A stretch of 64,000 nt of DNA from Thalassotalea euphylliae. Lineage in GTDB: Bacteria; Pseudomonadota; Gammaproteobacteria; Enterobacterales; Alteromonadaceae. Positions within the stretch are counted from its first letter, which is position 1. Each line of letters begins with the position of its first letter. The DNA is taken from NCBI RefSeq assembly GCF_003390375.1, contig NZ_QUOT01000001.1:1-64000 (forward strand), in the 5' to 3' direction. Position numbers and translations under genes: made by a program. Shown here piece by piece: positions 8,427 to 17,913 of this stretch. Below the pieces are notes generated by a model. That model made no database searches, had not been told where the DNA came from, and was given only the letters and a program-made list of their open reading frames with translations.

Positions 8427-9842
8427 ATGGTTTTCGTTACAAGTATTGTTAATTTTTATCATCAAGTTCGCCACGGCGGTAGGCTGTATAACGCAGCTTT
8501 GTCGCTGGTCATTACTATTGCTAGTGCTTATTTACCTGCTGGAAATGCTAGTACTGTTTCCAGCTCGACTAATGTGTCCTCCATTTTAACCTTGGAAAAG
8601 GCTATTAACCTCGCTGTGAGTGAAGATCCATGGCTGAATCAAAGCCAGTATCAAGAACAGGCAAGCCTTGCCAAAGGCGAAGCCGCGATGAGCTTTTCAG
8701 ACCCTGTAATTTCGATTGGGGTGCAAAACTTGCCTACTGATTCATGGGATTTTAACCAAGAAAATATGACACAGCTAAGATTAGGTATCAGTCAGCCATT
8801 ACCAAGAAAAGGCGAACGAGCGATACGAAAGTCGCAGTTTGATCTAACAGCAGGCAAGCAACCTCTGTTGCGGTTGGACAGAAGTGCGCAGCTTAAACGC
8901 CAAGTTTCTTTGTTATGGTTAGAAGCATTTCGAGCACAGCAGGTGATTCAATTTATTGAAGCTGATCGCGCTTTGTTTGAAAAACTAGTGGATAGCTCAA
9001 AGGCAAGTTATGGCAGTGTTAGCGGCAAGGTGAAGCAGCAAGACATTATTGCCGCGCAGCTCGAGTTATTGCAGCTCGATGATAGGTTAGCAACTGAGCA
9101 GCAAGAATATTTAGCTGCGCTAGGTGCCTTGTTTGAGTACCTGCCAAGCGATGTAGCGGGATTAGAATATTTATCAATCCAGTTACCTAGCCGCCTACCT
9201 TTGGTTGACTTTAGCGGTCGCAACAAAAGCCATAGTCAGGCGAATCTTGTGCAGCGTTTTTTAACGCATCCTAAAATTCGCGCGCAAAGCATAGATGAAA
9301 AAGTTGCGCAGCAAAGCGTTAAACTTGCCAAAACTCAGTATCAGCCTAAATGGCAGCTCAATGCGAGCTATGGTTATCGTGACGATGCAGACAACCGTTT
9401 TATCAATGAAACTAATAGTGGCGAGCGCGCTGACTTTTTCTCCGTTGGGGTAAGTGTTGAAGTGCCACTGTTTACTGAAAAGCGCCAAGATAACTGGCTG
9501 TTAGCGGCAACGGCAGAAAGTGAAGCGGTAAAAACAGAGCAACGTTTGCTACTGCAAAAAATGCTTGGTGAAACAGAGAAAGAGCTGGCAAATGTTGTCG
9601 GTTTAAAAAAACGCCAAGCCCTATATCAATCGCAAATTCTTGAACAAACTCAGCAGCAATCAAAAGCAACGCTAACGGCTTATACCAATGCTAATGGCAA
9701 CTTTACCGATGTGGTGAGAGCGCGCATCGCTGAGCTTAATGCCAAAGTAACGGCATTGGCCATAGATGTAGAGCTGCTCAAAGCGGTCAGTCGCTTAAAT
9801 TATTACTTCACCACAACGACCGAAAACACGGCAAGTAAATAA
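8427..9842 (+). CDS. cusC: CusC-like outer membrane channel of a heavy-metal efflux system
   Basis: 471 residues from ATG 8427, chosen because GGGAG lies 7 bp upstream. Residues 1-45 contain an export signal with no lipobox, unlike E. coli CusC. The rest is a TolC/OEP-type protein with two long helical hairpin repeats (about residues 60-250 and 270-460), with heptad-like stretches such as SQYQEQASLAKGEAAM and QSQILEQTQQQSKATL. It should form the trimeric outer-membrane duct for the CusB-CusA pump. The adaptor gene follows 20 bp later, in the conserved order C-B-A. Confidence 0.85.
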   Translation: MVFVTSIVNFYHQVRHGGRLYNAALSLVITIASAYLPAGNASTVSSSTNVSSILTLEKAINLAVSEDPWLNQSQYQEQASLAKGEAAMSFSDPVISIGVQNLPTDSWDFNQENMTQLRLGISQPLPRKGERAIRKSQFDLTAGKQPLLRLDRSAQLKRQVSLLWLEAFRAQQVIQFIEADRALFEKLVDSSKASYGSVSGKVKQQDIIAAQLELLQLDDRLATEQQEYLAALGALFEYLPSDVAGLEYLSIQLPSRLPLVDFSGRNKSHSQANLVQRFLTHPKIRAQSIDEKVAQQSVKLAKTQYQPKWQLNASYGYRDDADNRFINETNSGERADFFSVGVSVEVPLFTEKRQDNWLLAATAESEAVKTEQRLLLQKMLGETEKELANVVGLKKRQALYQSQILEQTQQQSKATLTAYTNANGNFTDVVRARIAELNAKVTALAIDVELLKAVSRLNYYFTTTTENTASK

Positions 9843-9862
9843 GATTTTTGTTAGGAAATTTT

Positions 9863-11488
9863 ATGAATACAAAGTTAAAAAAAATAGCGATTAAACCGAT
9901 CGCATTGTTAATCTTTGGCATAGCCTTAGGCGTGCTTGGCGGATATTTATTGTTCCCGTCGGGGGCTGATAACCGAGGTGAAGCTACTCAAGGTGAGACA
10001 GCCGAAAGCACAAGCGAAAAAGAGAAAAAACCATTGTATTGGGTTGCGCCAATGGACGCTAACTATCGCCGCGACCAACCAGGTAAATCGCCCATGGGCA
10101 TGGATCTTGTTCCTGTTTATGAAGATGAAATAAGCTCGCAAGGTGGTGGAAAAGATTACGGTGAAGGTGCGGTAAGCATAGCGCCACATGTGATTAATAA
10201 TCTCGGTGTTCGCACCGCGATCGCCAAAAAAGCATCACTTGTGCATCAAATAAACACACTAGGTGTGGTGCAATACGATCAAGACTCTATCGTGCATATT
10301 CACCCGCGAGTTGCTGGTTGGGTAGAACAACTTTTTGTCAAAGCTGCTGGGGATCAAGTTAAGGCAGAGCAGCCGCTTTATACCTTGTACTCACCTGAAT
10401 TAGTCAATGCGCAAGAAGAGTTCTTAATTGCGCTTAACCGCGCCAATGTTGCTAGCACTGCTAATGCGCAAGCCTCCAAAAGCTTTCCAAATAACAGTTT
10501 AGTAAAAGCGGCTAAAGCTCGTTTAAGCGCGCTGCACTTGAGTGAATCTTTTATTGAACGCTTAACCAAGTCGCGTCAAGTACAGCAAAACGTTACTTTT
10601 TACGCGCCCAAGTCAGGGGTGATCAACAATCTAAAAATTCGTGAAGGCTTTTATGTTGAGCCGGGTAATACGCTGATGAGCATTGGCGATTTATCTTCCG
10701 TGTGGGTTGAAGCACAAGTGCTAGAAAGTGATGCAAGCTTTATCACGATAGGTAACAACGTCAGTATGTCACTCGATTTTTTACCGGGTCAAACATGGGA
10801 AGGTGAAGTTGATTATATTTATCCAACCTTACGTGCTGATAATCGCACGCTACGAGCTCGGCTTAAATTTACTAACCCTAATGAGCAATTAAAGCCGAAT
10901 ATGTATGCTCAGGTTACGATTGATGCAACGCCAAGTGAGCCTACCGTTAATGTGCCATTATCAGCAGTTATTCGCACTGGGCTGCAAGATCGCGTGGTAT
11001 TGGCATTAGGTGACGGACAGTTTAAGTCGGTTGCAGTTAGTTTAGGGCAAGTAAGTGGTGAGCAAGTTGCCATTCTTGATGGCCTAGGAGCTGGCATAGA
11101 AGCTGGCGATGAAGTGGTTATTTCCGCTCAGTTTTTAATTGATTCAGAATCGAGTGTTTCATCTGATTTTATGCGTATGTCGTCGATGGCCGGTGATACA
11201 GCTGCCACTGCGACAGTTAACGGGATTGTTAATGCCATCGTTTATGCAGACATTCGTGCAGACGTTGATGCAGAAGAGGGAAATGCACAACGCGTTATCA
11301 ATATTTCTCGTAAAGCGATTGAAAAGTGGCAACGACCAGCCACTACAATGGATTTCATGGTTAGTGATAACTTGGATTTATCAGCAGTAAAGAGCGGTGA
11401 TAAAGTGCGTTTTACTTTTGAGATACGTGCTGGTGATTTTGTTGTTACAGAGATAACCGCTATCGATGCTAGCGAGGCTAGCCAATGA
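9863..11488 (+). CDS. cusB: CusB-like periplasmic adaptor with fused CusF-like domain
   Basis: 541 residues from ATG 9863 (AGGAA just upstream); the TTG at 9848 is less likely. One N-terminal membrane anchor (about residues 8-26) is followed by a short heavy-metal-binding domain at about 58-90 (YWVAPMDANYRR, KSPMGMDLVPVYE). Next come the usual barrel-sandwich and hairpin regions (HPRVAGWVEQLFVKAAGDQV) and beta-barrel of a membrane fusion protein. Residues about 452-541 form a CusF-like copper-chaperone fold fused to the C terminus. Compared with E. coli CusF, the His and Trp ligands and one Met are replaced and only one Met remains (ATTMDF). It bridges CusA to CusC; its stop overlaps the cusA start by 4 bp. 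Confidence 0.88.
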   Translation: MNTKLKKIAIKPIALLIFGIALGVLGGYLLFPSGADNRGEATQGETAESTSEKEKKPLYWVAPMDANYRRDQPGKSPMGMDLVPVYEDEISSQGGGKDYGEGAVSIAPHVINNLGVRTAIAKKASLVHQINTLGVVQYDQDSIVHIHPRVAGWVEQLFVKAAGDQVKAEQPLYTLYSPELVNAQEEFLIALNRANVASTANAQASKSFPNNSLVKAAKARLSALHLSESFIERLTKSRQVQQNVTFYAPKSGVINNLKIREGFYVEPGNTLMSIGDLSSVWVEAQVLESDASFITIGNNVSMSLDFLPGQTWEGEVDYIYPTLRADNRTLRARLKFTNPNEQLKPNMYAQVTIDATPSEPTVNVPLSAVIRTGLQDRVVLALGDGQFKSVAVSLGQVSGEQVAILDGLGAGIEAGDEVVISAQFLIDSESSVSSDFMRMSSMAGDTAATATVNGIVNAIVYADIRADVDAEEGNAQRVINISRKAIEKWQRPATTMDFMVSDNLDLSAVKSGDKVRFTFEIRAGDFVVTEITAIDASEASQ

Positions 11489-14400
11489 TCGCGCGTATAA
11501 TTTACTGGTCTATTCACAATCGGTTATTGGTTTTACTGTTAACCTTGATGCTTGTCGCTGGCGGTTTATATGCGTTAAAACAAACGCCCGTAGATGCAAT
11601 TCCAGATTTGTCTGACGTGCAAGTGATCGTCAAAACCTCATATCCGGGTCAGGCGCCACAAGTGGTTGAAGATCAAGTGACTTACCCGCTAACCACGGCA
11701 ATGTTATCGGTGCCGGGCGCAAAAACGGTGCGTGGCTATTCGTTTTTTGGCGATTCTTACGTTTATATTATTTTCGATGATGATACCGACTTGTACTGGG
11801 CACGATCGCGGGTGTTAGAGTATTTGTCACAAGTTACACCGAGTTTGCCTGCTGCTGCAAAGCCACAATTAGGGCCAGATGCAACCGGTGTTGGTTGGAT
11901 TTATGTTTACGCGCTGCAAGACAAAACCGGTCAGCACGATATTAGCCAGCTTCGCAGTATTCAAGACTGGTTTTTAAAGTACGAATTGCAAGCGGTTGCT
12001 GGCGTATCGGAAGTGGCAGCCGTTGGCGGTATGGTCAATCAATACCAAGTGGTGGTGAATCCGAATAAGCTGCGCGCCTTCAATATTCCGCTGAGTCATA
12101 TTCAAATGGCGATACAGCAGGGTAACCAAGAAGCAGGTGCATCCGTCGTTGAAATGGCAGAAGCGGAATATATGGTTACCACCAGTGGCTATATTCAATC
12201 AAAGCAAGACCTAGCGGCTATTCCCTTAGGTCTTCCTGCCGATAAAAACAATCAAGGCAAACCATTACTGCTAGGCGATATTGCGGATATTCAGCTTGGC
12301 CCACAAATGCGCCGTGGCATTGCTGAGCTTAACGGCGAAGGTGAAACTGTTGGCGGTGTGGTGGTGATGCGTTTTGGAGAAAACGCCGAGCAAACCATTG
12401 CTGGCGTTAAAGCAAAGCTTGAAGAGCTAAAGCAGGGGCTGCCAGACGGTGTTGAAATTGTCACAGTCTACGATCGCGCTAATTTAATTGAGCGTGCTGT
12501 TGAAAACCTATGGTCAAAACTGTTGGAAGAATTGGCGATAGTTGCGCTGGTCTGTGCGGTATTTTTGTTTCATCTGCGCTCCGCGGTGGTTGCGGTTATC
12601 AGCCTGCCAATTGGGATTCTAGTGGCCTTTATCATTATGTATTGGCAAGGCATTAATGCCAACATTATGTCGTTAGGCGGTATTGCGATTGCAATTGGCG
12701 CGATGACCGATGGTGCAATTGTGATGATTGAAAATATGCACAAGCATCTGGAAAAAGCTTCTTCGAATGGCGCAATAGATAATAAGGCGCGCTGGCAGTT
12801 AGTGGCAAAATCTGCTGCCGAAGTTGGGCCTGCATTATTCTTTAGTTTATTGATTATTACCGTAAGCTTTTTACCTGTATTTATATTGGAAGCGCAAGAA
12901 GGGCGAATGTTCTCGCCACTCGCTTACACCAAAACCTATGCAATGGCCGCTGCAGCGGGTTTAGCAATTACGCTAGTTCCTGTGCTGATGGGCTATTTTA
13001 TTCGTGGCAAGCTGGTGTCTGAACGCAAAAATCCAATTAATCGTTTGTTAATTACTATTTACCTGCCTGTGTTAAGCGCTGTACTTAAATTTCCAAAATC
13101 GACCGTATTAGCGGCCTTGGTGGTGACTTACATTGGCTTTATGCCAGTGAATCAAATTGGTAGCGAGTTTATGCCTTCGCTGGACGAAGGGGATTTAATG
13201 TATATGCCAACCACGTATCCGGGCCTATCGATTGGTAAAGCCAGGGAGCTACTACAGCAAACCGACAAGTTGATTCGTACCATTCCCGAAGTGCAAAACG
13301 TGTTTGGCAAAATTGGCCGGGCTGAAACCGCAACAGACCCTGCGCCACTTACCATGATTGAAACTTTTATTCAGCTGAAACCGCGAAGCCAGTGGCGAGC
13401 GGGAATAACCACCGATTATTTAATCGCTGAGCTGGATCAATTGGTGAAATTTCCCGGATTAACCAACGCTTGGGTGATGCCGATTAAAACCCGTATCGAT
13501 ATGCTTGCCACGGGGATTAAAACGCCAGTTGGCATTAAAATCGCGGGTAGTGATTTAGCGGTGATCGAGCAAATTGGCCAACAAATCGAGCAAGTGCTAG
13601 GTGAACATCAAGGTACAGCCTCTGTTTATGCCGAACGTGTTGCGGGTGGGCGCTATATCGATATTGACATTGATCGCATTAAAGCGTCGCATTATGGATT
13701 AAGTATCGCCGAGGTTCAGCAAGTGGTGGCAACTGCTGTCGGTGGCATGAATATCGGGCAAACGGTGGAAGGACTCGCGCGCTATCCGATCAATTTGCGC
13801 TACCCGCAAGATTTCCGCAATTCGCCAGAGCAGCTGGCTCGCTTGCCGATAGTAACAGCTAGTGGCTTACATATAGCGCTAGGCGATGTTGCAAATATTG
13901 GTATCAAATTGGGGCCACCAGCCATTAAAAGCGAAAATGCACGGTTAAATGGTATTGTCTTTGTTGATGTCGACCCTGACGTTGATCTTGCTAGCTATGT
14001 AACCAGCGCAAAAGCTATGCTTGCCGAAGAAATACCGTTGCCTGTGGGCTATTCGCTCACTTGGGCGGGGCAATATGAGTATATGGCCAGAGCGCAGGAA
14101 AAACTGACTTATGTATTGCCGCTGACGCTAGCGATTATTGTGATTTTGCTGTATTTGAATTTCCGTCAACTCACCGAAGTGGCGATTATTTTGGCAACAC
14201 TGCCACTGGCAATGATTGGCGGTATTTGGCTGATTTACCTAGAGTCGTTTAATTTTTCTGTTGCCGTGGGCGTTGGTTTTATTGCCTTGGCAGGCGTAGC
14301 CGTGGAAATTGGCGTAATAATGCTGGTTTATCTTAATCAAGCTTATCAAGCGGCGTTAGATAAATGCCAGCAACGCAGCCAGTTAATGACTAATACCATG

Positions 14401-14637
14401 CTTATTGAAGCGATTTTGCAAGGGGCGGGAATGCGAGTTCGCCCTGTAGTGATGACGGTCGCCACCATTATCATTGGTTTGTTGCCGATTTTGTATGGCA
14501 GCGGCACGGGCGCTGAGGTGATGCGACGAATTGCCGCACCCATGGTGGGTGGTATGGTGTCGGCACTAGTGTTAACCTTACTGGTATTACCTGTTGTCTA
14601 CTATCTCTGGCGAAGAAAAGGCATAAGAAAAAATTAG
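11485..14637 (+). CDS. cusA: CusA-like heavy-metal efflux RND pump
   Basis: 1050 residues, the normal length for an HME-RND permease. The N terminus is typical of CusA/CzcA (QTPVDAIPDLSDVQVIV). The proton-relay helix carries AIGAMTDGAIVMIENMHKH, with the conserved Asp and the Glu-Asn pair. Twelve membrane helices in two sets of six flank two large periplasmic loops. The Met-containing segment ADPAPLTMIETFIQL and related Met residues fit the Cu(I)/Ag(I) subgroup rather than the Zn/Co subgroup, which agrees with the CusF-like fusion and the Met-rich protein upstream. It pumps metal from periplasm and cytoplasm through CusB and CusC, driven by protons. Confidence 0.93.
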   Translation: MIARIIYWSIHNRLLVLLLTLMLVAGGLYALKQTPVDAIPDLSDVQVIVKTSYPGQAPQVVEDQVTYPLTTAMLSVPGAKTVRGYSFFGDSYVYIIFDDDTDLYWARSRVLEYLSQVTPSLPAAAKPQLGPDATGVGWIYVYALQDKTGQHDISQLRSIQDWFLKYELQAVAGVSEVAAVGGMVNQYQVVVNPNKLRAFNIPLSHIQMAIQQGNQEAGASVVEMAEAEYMVTTSGYIQSKQDLAAIPLGLPADKNNQGKPLLLGDIADIQLGPQMRRGIAELNGEGETVGGVVVMRFGENAEQTIAGVKAKLEELKQGLPDGVEIVTVYDRANLIERAVENLWSKLLEELAIVALVCAVFLFHLRSAVVAVISLPIGILVAFIIMYWQGINANIMSLGGIAIAIGAMTDGAIVMIENMHKHLEKASSNGAIDNKARWQLVAKSAAEVGPALFFSLLIITVSFLPVFILEAQEGRMFSPLAYTKTYAMAAAAGLAITLVPVLMGYFIRGKLVSERKNPINRLLITIYLPVLSAVLKFPKSTVLAALVVTYIGFMPVNQIGSEFMPSLDEGDLMYMPTTYPGLSIGKARELLQQTDKLIRTIPEVQNVFGKIGRAETATDPAPLTMIETFIQLKPRSQWRAGITTDYLIAELDQLVKFPGLTNAWVMPIKTRIDMLATGIKTPVGIKIAGSDLAVIEQIGQQIEQVLGEHQGTASVYAERVAGGRYIDIDIDRIKASHYGLSIAEVQQVVATAVGGMNIGQTVEGLARYPINLRYPQDFRNSPEQLARLPIVTASGLHIALGDVANIGIKLGPPAIKSENARLNGIVFVDVDPDVDLASYVTSAKAMLAEEIPLPVGYSLTWAGQYEYMARAQEKLTYVLPLTLAIIVILLYLNFRQLTEVAIILATLPLAMIGGIWLIYLESFNFSVAVGVGFIALAGVAVEIGVIMLVYLNQAYQAALDKCQQRSQLMTNTMLIEAILQGAGMRVRPVVMTVATIIIGLLPILYGSGTGAEVMRRIAAPMVGGMVSALVLTLLVLPVVYYLWRRKGIRKN

Positions 14638-14700
14638 CAAAAATAGTTAGTTGCTACTAAGCCCAATATAAAAAAATGAACTCATTAACCACCATTATCC

Positions 14701-15612
14701 GTGCAAAATAAATACAAACAAAGCAAGCGCAACAAAAGCTGGCAGCAGCTAAGCCGAATTTGGCATAAATGGCTAATGGTGGTATTAGGTGTCCCATTTT
14801 TAATTTGGGCAATCACCGGCCTTTATATGGTGGCAATTAATATTCACTATATTCACGGCAACTCGTTGGTTCACAACCATCAAACAAAAATAGCGCCAAG
14901 TGATATTAGGCTCCCCATTATAGAGCTTGCAGGGCGTTACCCTAATATTCAATCTTTCACTATTGCCATGTTAATTGATAAACCTGTTTATCAATTAACG
15001 ATAAAATCCAGTGAAAAGCATGGCGATGGCTCGCACACAATTAATAATAATCAAACACTACTTGTTGACGCCCAAACGGGTGCACAGTTATCGCCGCTTT
15101 CAAAAGCATTAGCACTTGCCGTTGCTGAACACGAATATACGGGCGAAGGTGAGGTAACGAGCGTCGAGTTGATTGCAGAAAATACGCCATTTGAGTTAAG
15201 TGCAAGACATTTACCTGTTTGGCGAATTGATTATCAAGGGTTAGATGGTGCCAGTATTTATGTGTCAGCGTTAACGGGGCAAGTGGTTACCAAACGCCAC
15301 AACTATTGGCGTGTTTTTGATTACTTCTTTCGTTTTCATTTAATGGATTATCAAGATGGTGAAGCTGACAACCAATTGTTGTTCGCGACAATAATCGCAA
15401 GCTTGCTGGCGGTGTTTAGCGGTATGGTTTTACTGTACTTTCGTATAAAACCCCGTATGACATCTCGCTTGAAATCTCGTATGACACTCCGAATGACATC
15501 TCGCAAGGAATTTCTCGTATCAAAGCCAAATCTTCGACAAGACCACCAGCCAAATACTGACTTTGTGCACTCATCTAGCGCCCAGCAAGGAGAGTCTCAT
15601 GCGGTGGATTAG
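14701..15612 (+). CDS. PepSY-associated membrane protein
   Basis: 303 residues from a GTG start with no obvious ribosome binding site. A TM helix at about 22-45 (WLMVVLGVPFLIWAITGLYM) follows a basic N terminus with HKW. A periplasmic PepSY-like region follows, then a second TM helix at about 228-250. The protein ends in a basic, repetitive tail (RMTSRLKSRMTLRMTSR) encoded by short degenerate direct repeats. PepSY/TM proteins often accompany metal uptake or efflux genes and some act as reductases, but no cofactor site is evident here. It lies 63 bp after cusA and overlaps the next PepSY gene by 14 bp, so the pair is probably translated together. Confidence 0.75.
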   Translation: MQNKYKQSKRNKSWQQLSRIWHKWLMVVLGVPFLIWAITGLYMVAINIHYIHGNSLVHNHQTKIAPSDIRLPIIELAGRYPNIQSFTIAMLIDKPVYQLTIKSSEKHGDGSHTINNNQTLLVDAQTGAQLSPLSKALALAVAEHEYTGEGEVTSVELIAENTPFELSARHLPVWRIDYQGLDGASIYVSALTGQVVTKRHNYWRVFDYFFRFHLMDYQDGEADNQLLFATIIASLLAVFSGMVLLYFRIKPRMTSRLKSRMTLRMTSRKEFLVSKPNLRQDHQPNTDFVHSSSAQQGESHAVD

Positions 15613-16342
15613 AACAACGCATAAATGGCTATCTTTGCTACTGGCGTTGCAAGTATTACTGTGGCTACTTTCTGGTTTGTATTTTAATGTCATGGATAGC
15701 CATAAGGCACGAGGCAATACGTATCGCGCTAGCAGCAGTGCAGTGCTAGCGGCGCATCAACAAACGGGTATTGATATAAATCAGTTGATAGAGCCTAGTG
15801 TTATTCTTAGCAAAGCATCTTCTGCAACCGATATTCAACTCACGCAATTGCTTGGCGAGCCGATTTACATTGTCCGTCATGAAAAGGGGGTGTATCGACA
15901 TTTTGTCAATCAATACAGCCTATTCCACGCCTATACGGGCGAGCCTTTTAGCTTGACCGAAAGCCATATCCGCCAAATAGCCAAGGCAAGCTATTCAGGG
16001 CAAGGCGATATTGTAAATGCGAGCTTTTATGAGTCAAACCTGTCGGAATTTCCCCATCAGCAAAATCCAAGTTGGCAGGTCAATTTTGCTGATGAACTGG
16101 CGACAAGTGTTTATATTGAATCCGCGACGGGACGAGTAATAGGGCATAGCGACCAGAACAAACGCTTAGCCGATATTGCCTTCATGCTGCATTTTATGGA
16201 CTACGGCAAAAGCGGCAATTTTAATCATGGGTTGATTATTTTCTTTGCCTTGTGTTTCGTGTGGCTTGCCATTAGTGGTGTTATTTGGTCTGTGCAACTG
16301 GCAGCACAAGGTGAATATCGAATTGGCAAAAAAATCTATTAA
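15599..16342 (+). CDS. PepSY domain-containing membrane protein
   Basis: 247 residues from ATG 15599, chosen because AAGGAGA lies just upstream inside the previous gene. The layout mirrors the preceding gene: basic N terminus with THKW, a TM helix at about 10-30 (LSLLLALQVLLWLLSGLYF), a periplasmic PepSY-like part (HAYTGEPFSLTESHIRQIAK), and a C-terminal TM helix with a conserved LHFMDYG before it. Both proteins carry this HxMDY motif (HLMDYQ in the first), so they are probably paralogues acting together. The link to copper efflux is by position only. Confidence 0.75.
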   Translation: MRWIRTTHKWLSLLLALQVLLWLLSGLYFNVMDSHKARGNTYRASSSAVLAAHQQTGIDINQLIEPSVILSKASSATDIQLTQLLGEPIYIVRHEKGVYRHFVNQYSLFHAYTGEPFSLTESHIRQIAKASYSGQGDIVNASFYESNLSEFPHQQNPSWQVNFADELATSVYIESATGRVIGHSDQNKRLADIAFMLHFMDYGKSGNFNHGLIIFFALCFVWLAISGVIWSVQLAAQGEYRIGKKIY

Positions 16343-16370
16343 GTTCATGACTTTTCGATTCTTTTAATGA

Positions 16371-17831
16371 CTATTCGATAAAGCCAGATTGCTTGATTGT
16401 GTTAAGCGCTTTTACCAGTTCTTTATGACTTTTTGCTGCGGTTAAGCTCACTCGGATCGCGTGAGGAAAATGGTGGCTGACCGCAAAAACACGCGCCGGA
16501 ACAACTCGCACGCCTTGAGTTTCCAACTGTTCAGCGACCAGATCAGCGTCTTGATTTACCCGTAACCAAACATGAGAGCAAAGCGGGTTTGCTTGCTTTG
16601 TGTTGTCAGCTTTTTTGTTATGAGTATTACCTCTGACTTTATCGCCAGTAAACTCATTCGCTGTAGTTACTTTGCTAGGGAAGATCGTTGCAAATAACTT
16701 AAATCGCGCTGATATCTCTTGCTGTTGTGCTTTGGTTCGAGCATGTGCTGTGCCATCGTCAATCCATAGTTTAGCAATAGCGGCGGTGAGTGGGCTAAGT
16801 TGCCAGCTTGTGGCATGGCTTTGTTGGCTAATTTGAGTCAGCACAGGGTGTTGACCGGCAATAACCGCAAAACGAATGCCGGGCGATATCGCTTTGGCAA
16901 AGCTCGAAATGACAATAGATTGCGATTGAATATCTGCAGAAATAGGCGGTCTGCCAGAGAGCGCACCAATGACATACTCTTCGATAAACAATATCTTTTC
17001 ACGACTAATAATTGCTTTGATATCACTGATGCGTTTGTCGTTCATCGACGCAGCCGTGGGGTTTTGATAAAGCGGATCTGAAACCAGTACTTTCGCGCCC
17101 GTGGTGCGAATGGCAAGTGCTAAGGCTTCAGGCACTAACCCTAAATGATCGCTTTTTACTCCATAAAGCTTGATACCCATTTGTTTGGCGAGCGCTTTCA
17201 TTCCCGGAAATGTGAGCTCGTTTACCAATACTACTTCGTCTTTTTGACAACACGCCATTAGGCTTATCATTAGCGCATTTTGTGCGGTATTGGTGATCAA
17301 ACAGTGCTGGGCGCTGATCGGGTAACCTAAATCCGATAGCCACTTTGCTCCTGCTAATTTCAGTTCTGCAACAAAGCTTGGCGATTGGTAATCTAAGTAT
17401 TCGCTAAGCCCACCAGCTTGCTCACTGAGTTTGGCAATTGCTAGCTCTAGCGCATTATCTTCACCGCGCTTGTCGAGTAATTTTGCTGGTTGGTGGGTAC
17501 TTAAATCGATCACGGTTTGTTCAGCCGATTGTTTTAATAAAAACAGTTCAGCCTCAGCGCTTTGGCCAAGCACATAAGTACCGCGACCAACTTCGCCAGA
17601 AATTAACTGCTGCTTTGCTGCTTGGCGAAACGCTTTAGTTACCGTACTCAGGTTAATATCTAAATGCCATGCAAGCTGACGTTGCGGTGGCAGTTTTTCG
17701 CCAATTGCAAGCTTACCACTGGCGATATCTTGCGCCATCGCATCGACTATTTGCAGGTAAAGTGGTTTTTTCGAAGTACTCGCTGCAAGTGCTTCGTTAA
17801 GATTAGGTGCCCAGATTTTATTGTCCGCCAT
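16371..17831 (-). CDS. MocR-type (GntR/aminotransferase) transcriptional regulator
   Basis: 486 residues from ATG 17831 (MADNKIWAPNL); an in-frame ATG at 17852 adds 7 residues. A GntR winged helix occupies about 20-95 (KPLYLQIVDAMAQDI, LPPQRQLAWHLDINLSTV). It is followed by a linker and a fold-type I aminotransferase domain to the end. The PLP lysine is in SSFAKAISPGIRFA, and the phosphate and Asn/Asp-Pro region reads VSDPLYQNPTA. MocR proteins bind PLP or a PLP adduct as an effector and usually control an adjacent divergent gene, here a PLP-dependent dehydratase. A direct repeat overlaps its start region. Confidence 0.88.
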   Translation of the reverse strand: MADNKIWAPNLNEALAASTSKKPLYLQIVDAMAQDIASGKLAIGEKLPPQRQLAWHLDINLSTVTKAFRQAAKQQLISGEVGRGTYVLGQSAEAELFLLKQSAEQTVIDLSTHQPAKLLDKRGEDNALELAIAKLSEQAGGLSEYLDYQSPSFVAELKLAGAKWLSDLGYPISAQHCLITNTAQNALMISLMACCQKDEVVLVNELTFPGMKALAKQMGIKLYGVKSDHLGLVPEALALAIRTTGAKVLVSDPLYQNPTAASMNDKRISDIKAIISREKILFIEEYVIGALSGRPPISADIQSQSIVISSFAKAISPGIRFAVIAGQHPVLTQISQQSHATSWQLSPLTAAIAKLWIDDGTAHARTKAQQQEISARFKLFATIFPSKVTTANEFTGDKVRGNTHNKKADNTKQANPLCSHVWLRVNQDADLVAEQLETQGVRVVPARVFAVSHHFPHAIRVSLTAAKSHKELVKALNTIKQSGFIE

Positions 17832-17857
17832 ACAATATAATTCTTGAACCATACAAT
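17828..17857 (-). promoter_or_regulatory. Candidate MocR operator: direct repeat spaced two helical turns
   Basis: ATTGTATGG occurs twice on the minus strand, at 17857-17849 and 17836-17828, with starts 21 bp apart. MocR proteins such as GabR and PdxR bind direct repeats, so this fits an operator. It overlaps both candidate start codons of the regulator and lies 57 bp before the divergent dehydratase start. The repeat is seen directly; the function is inferred. Confidence 0.5.
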
Positions 17858-17913
17858 TAAGGCTTCTATGCTTTTTGTCAAGTTTTTAGCCGAGCCAGAT
17901 CAACGAGGGCGTT

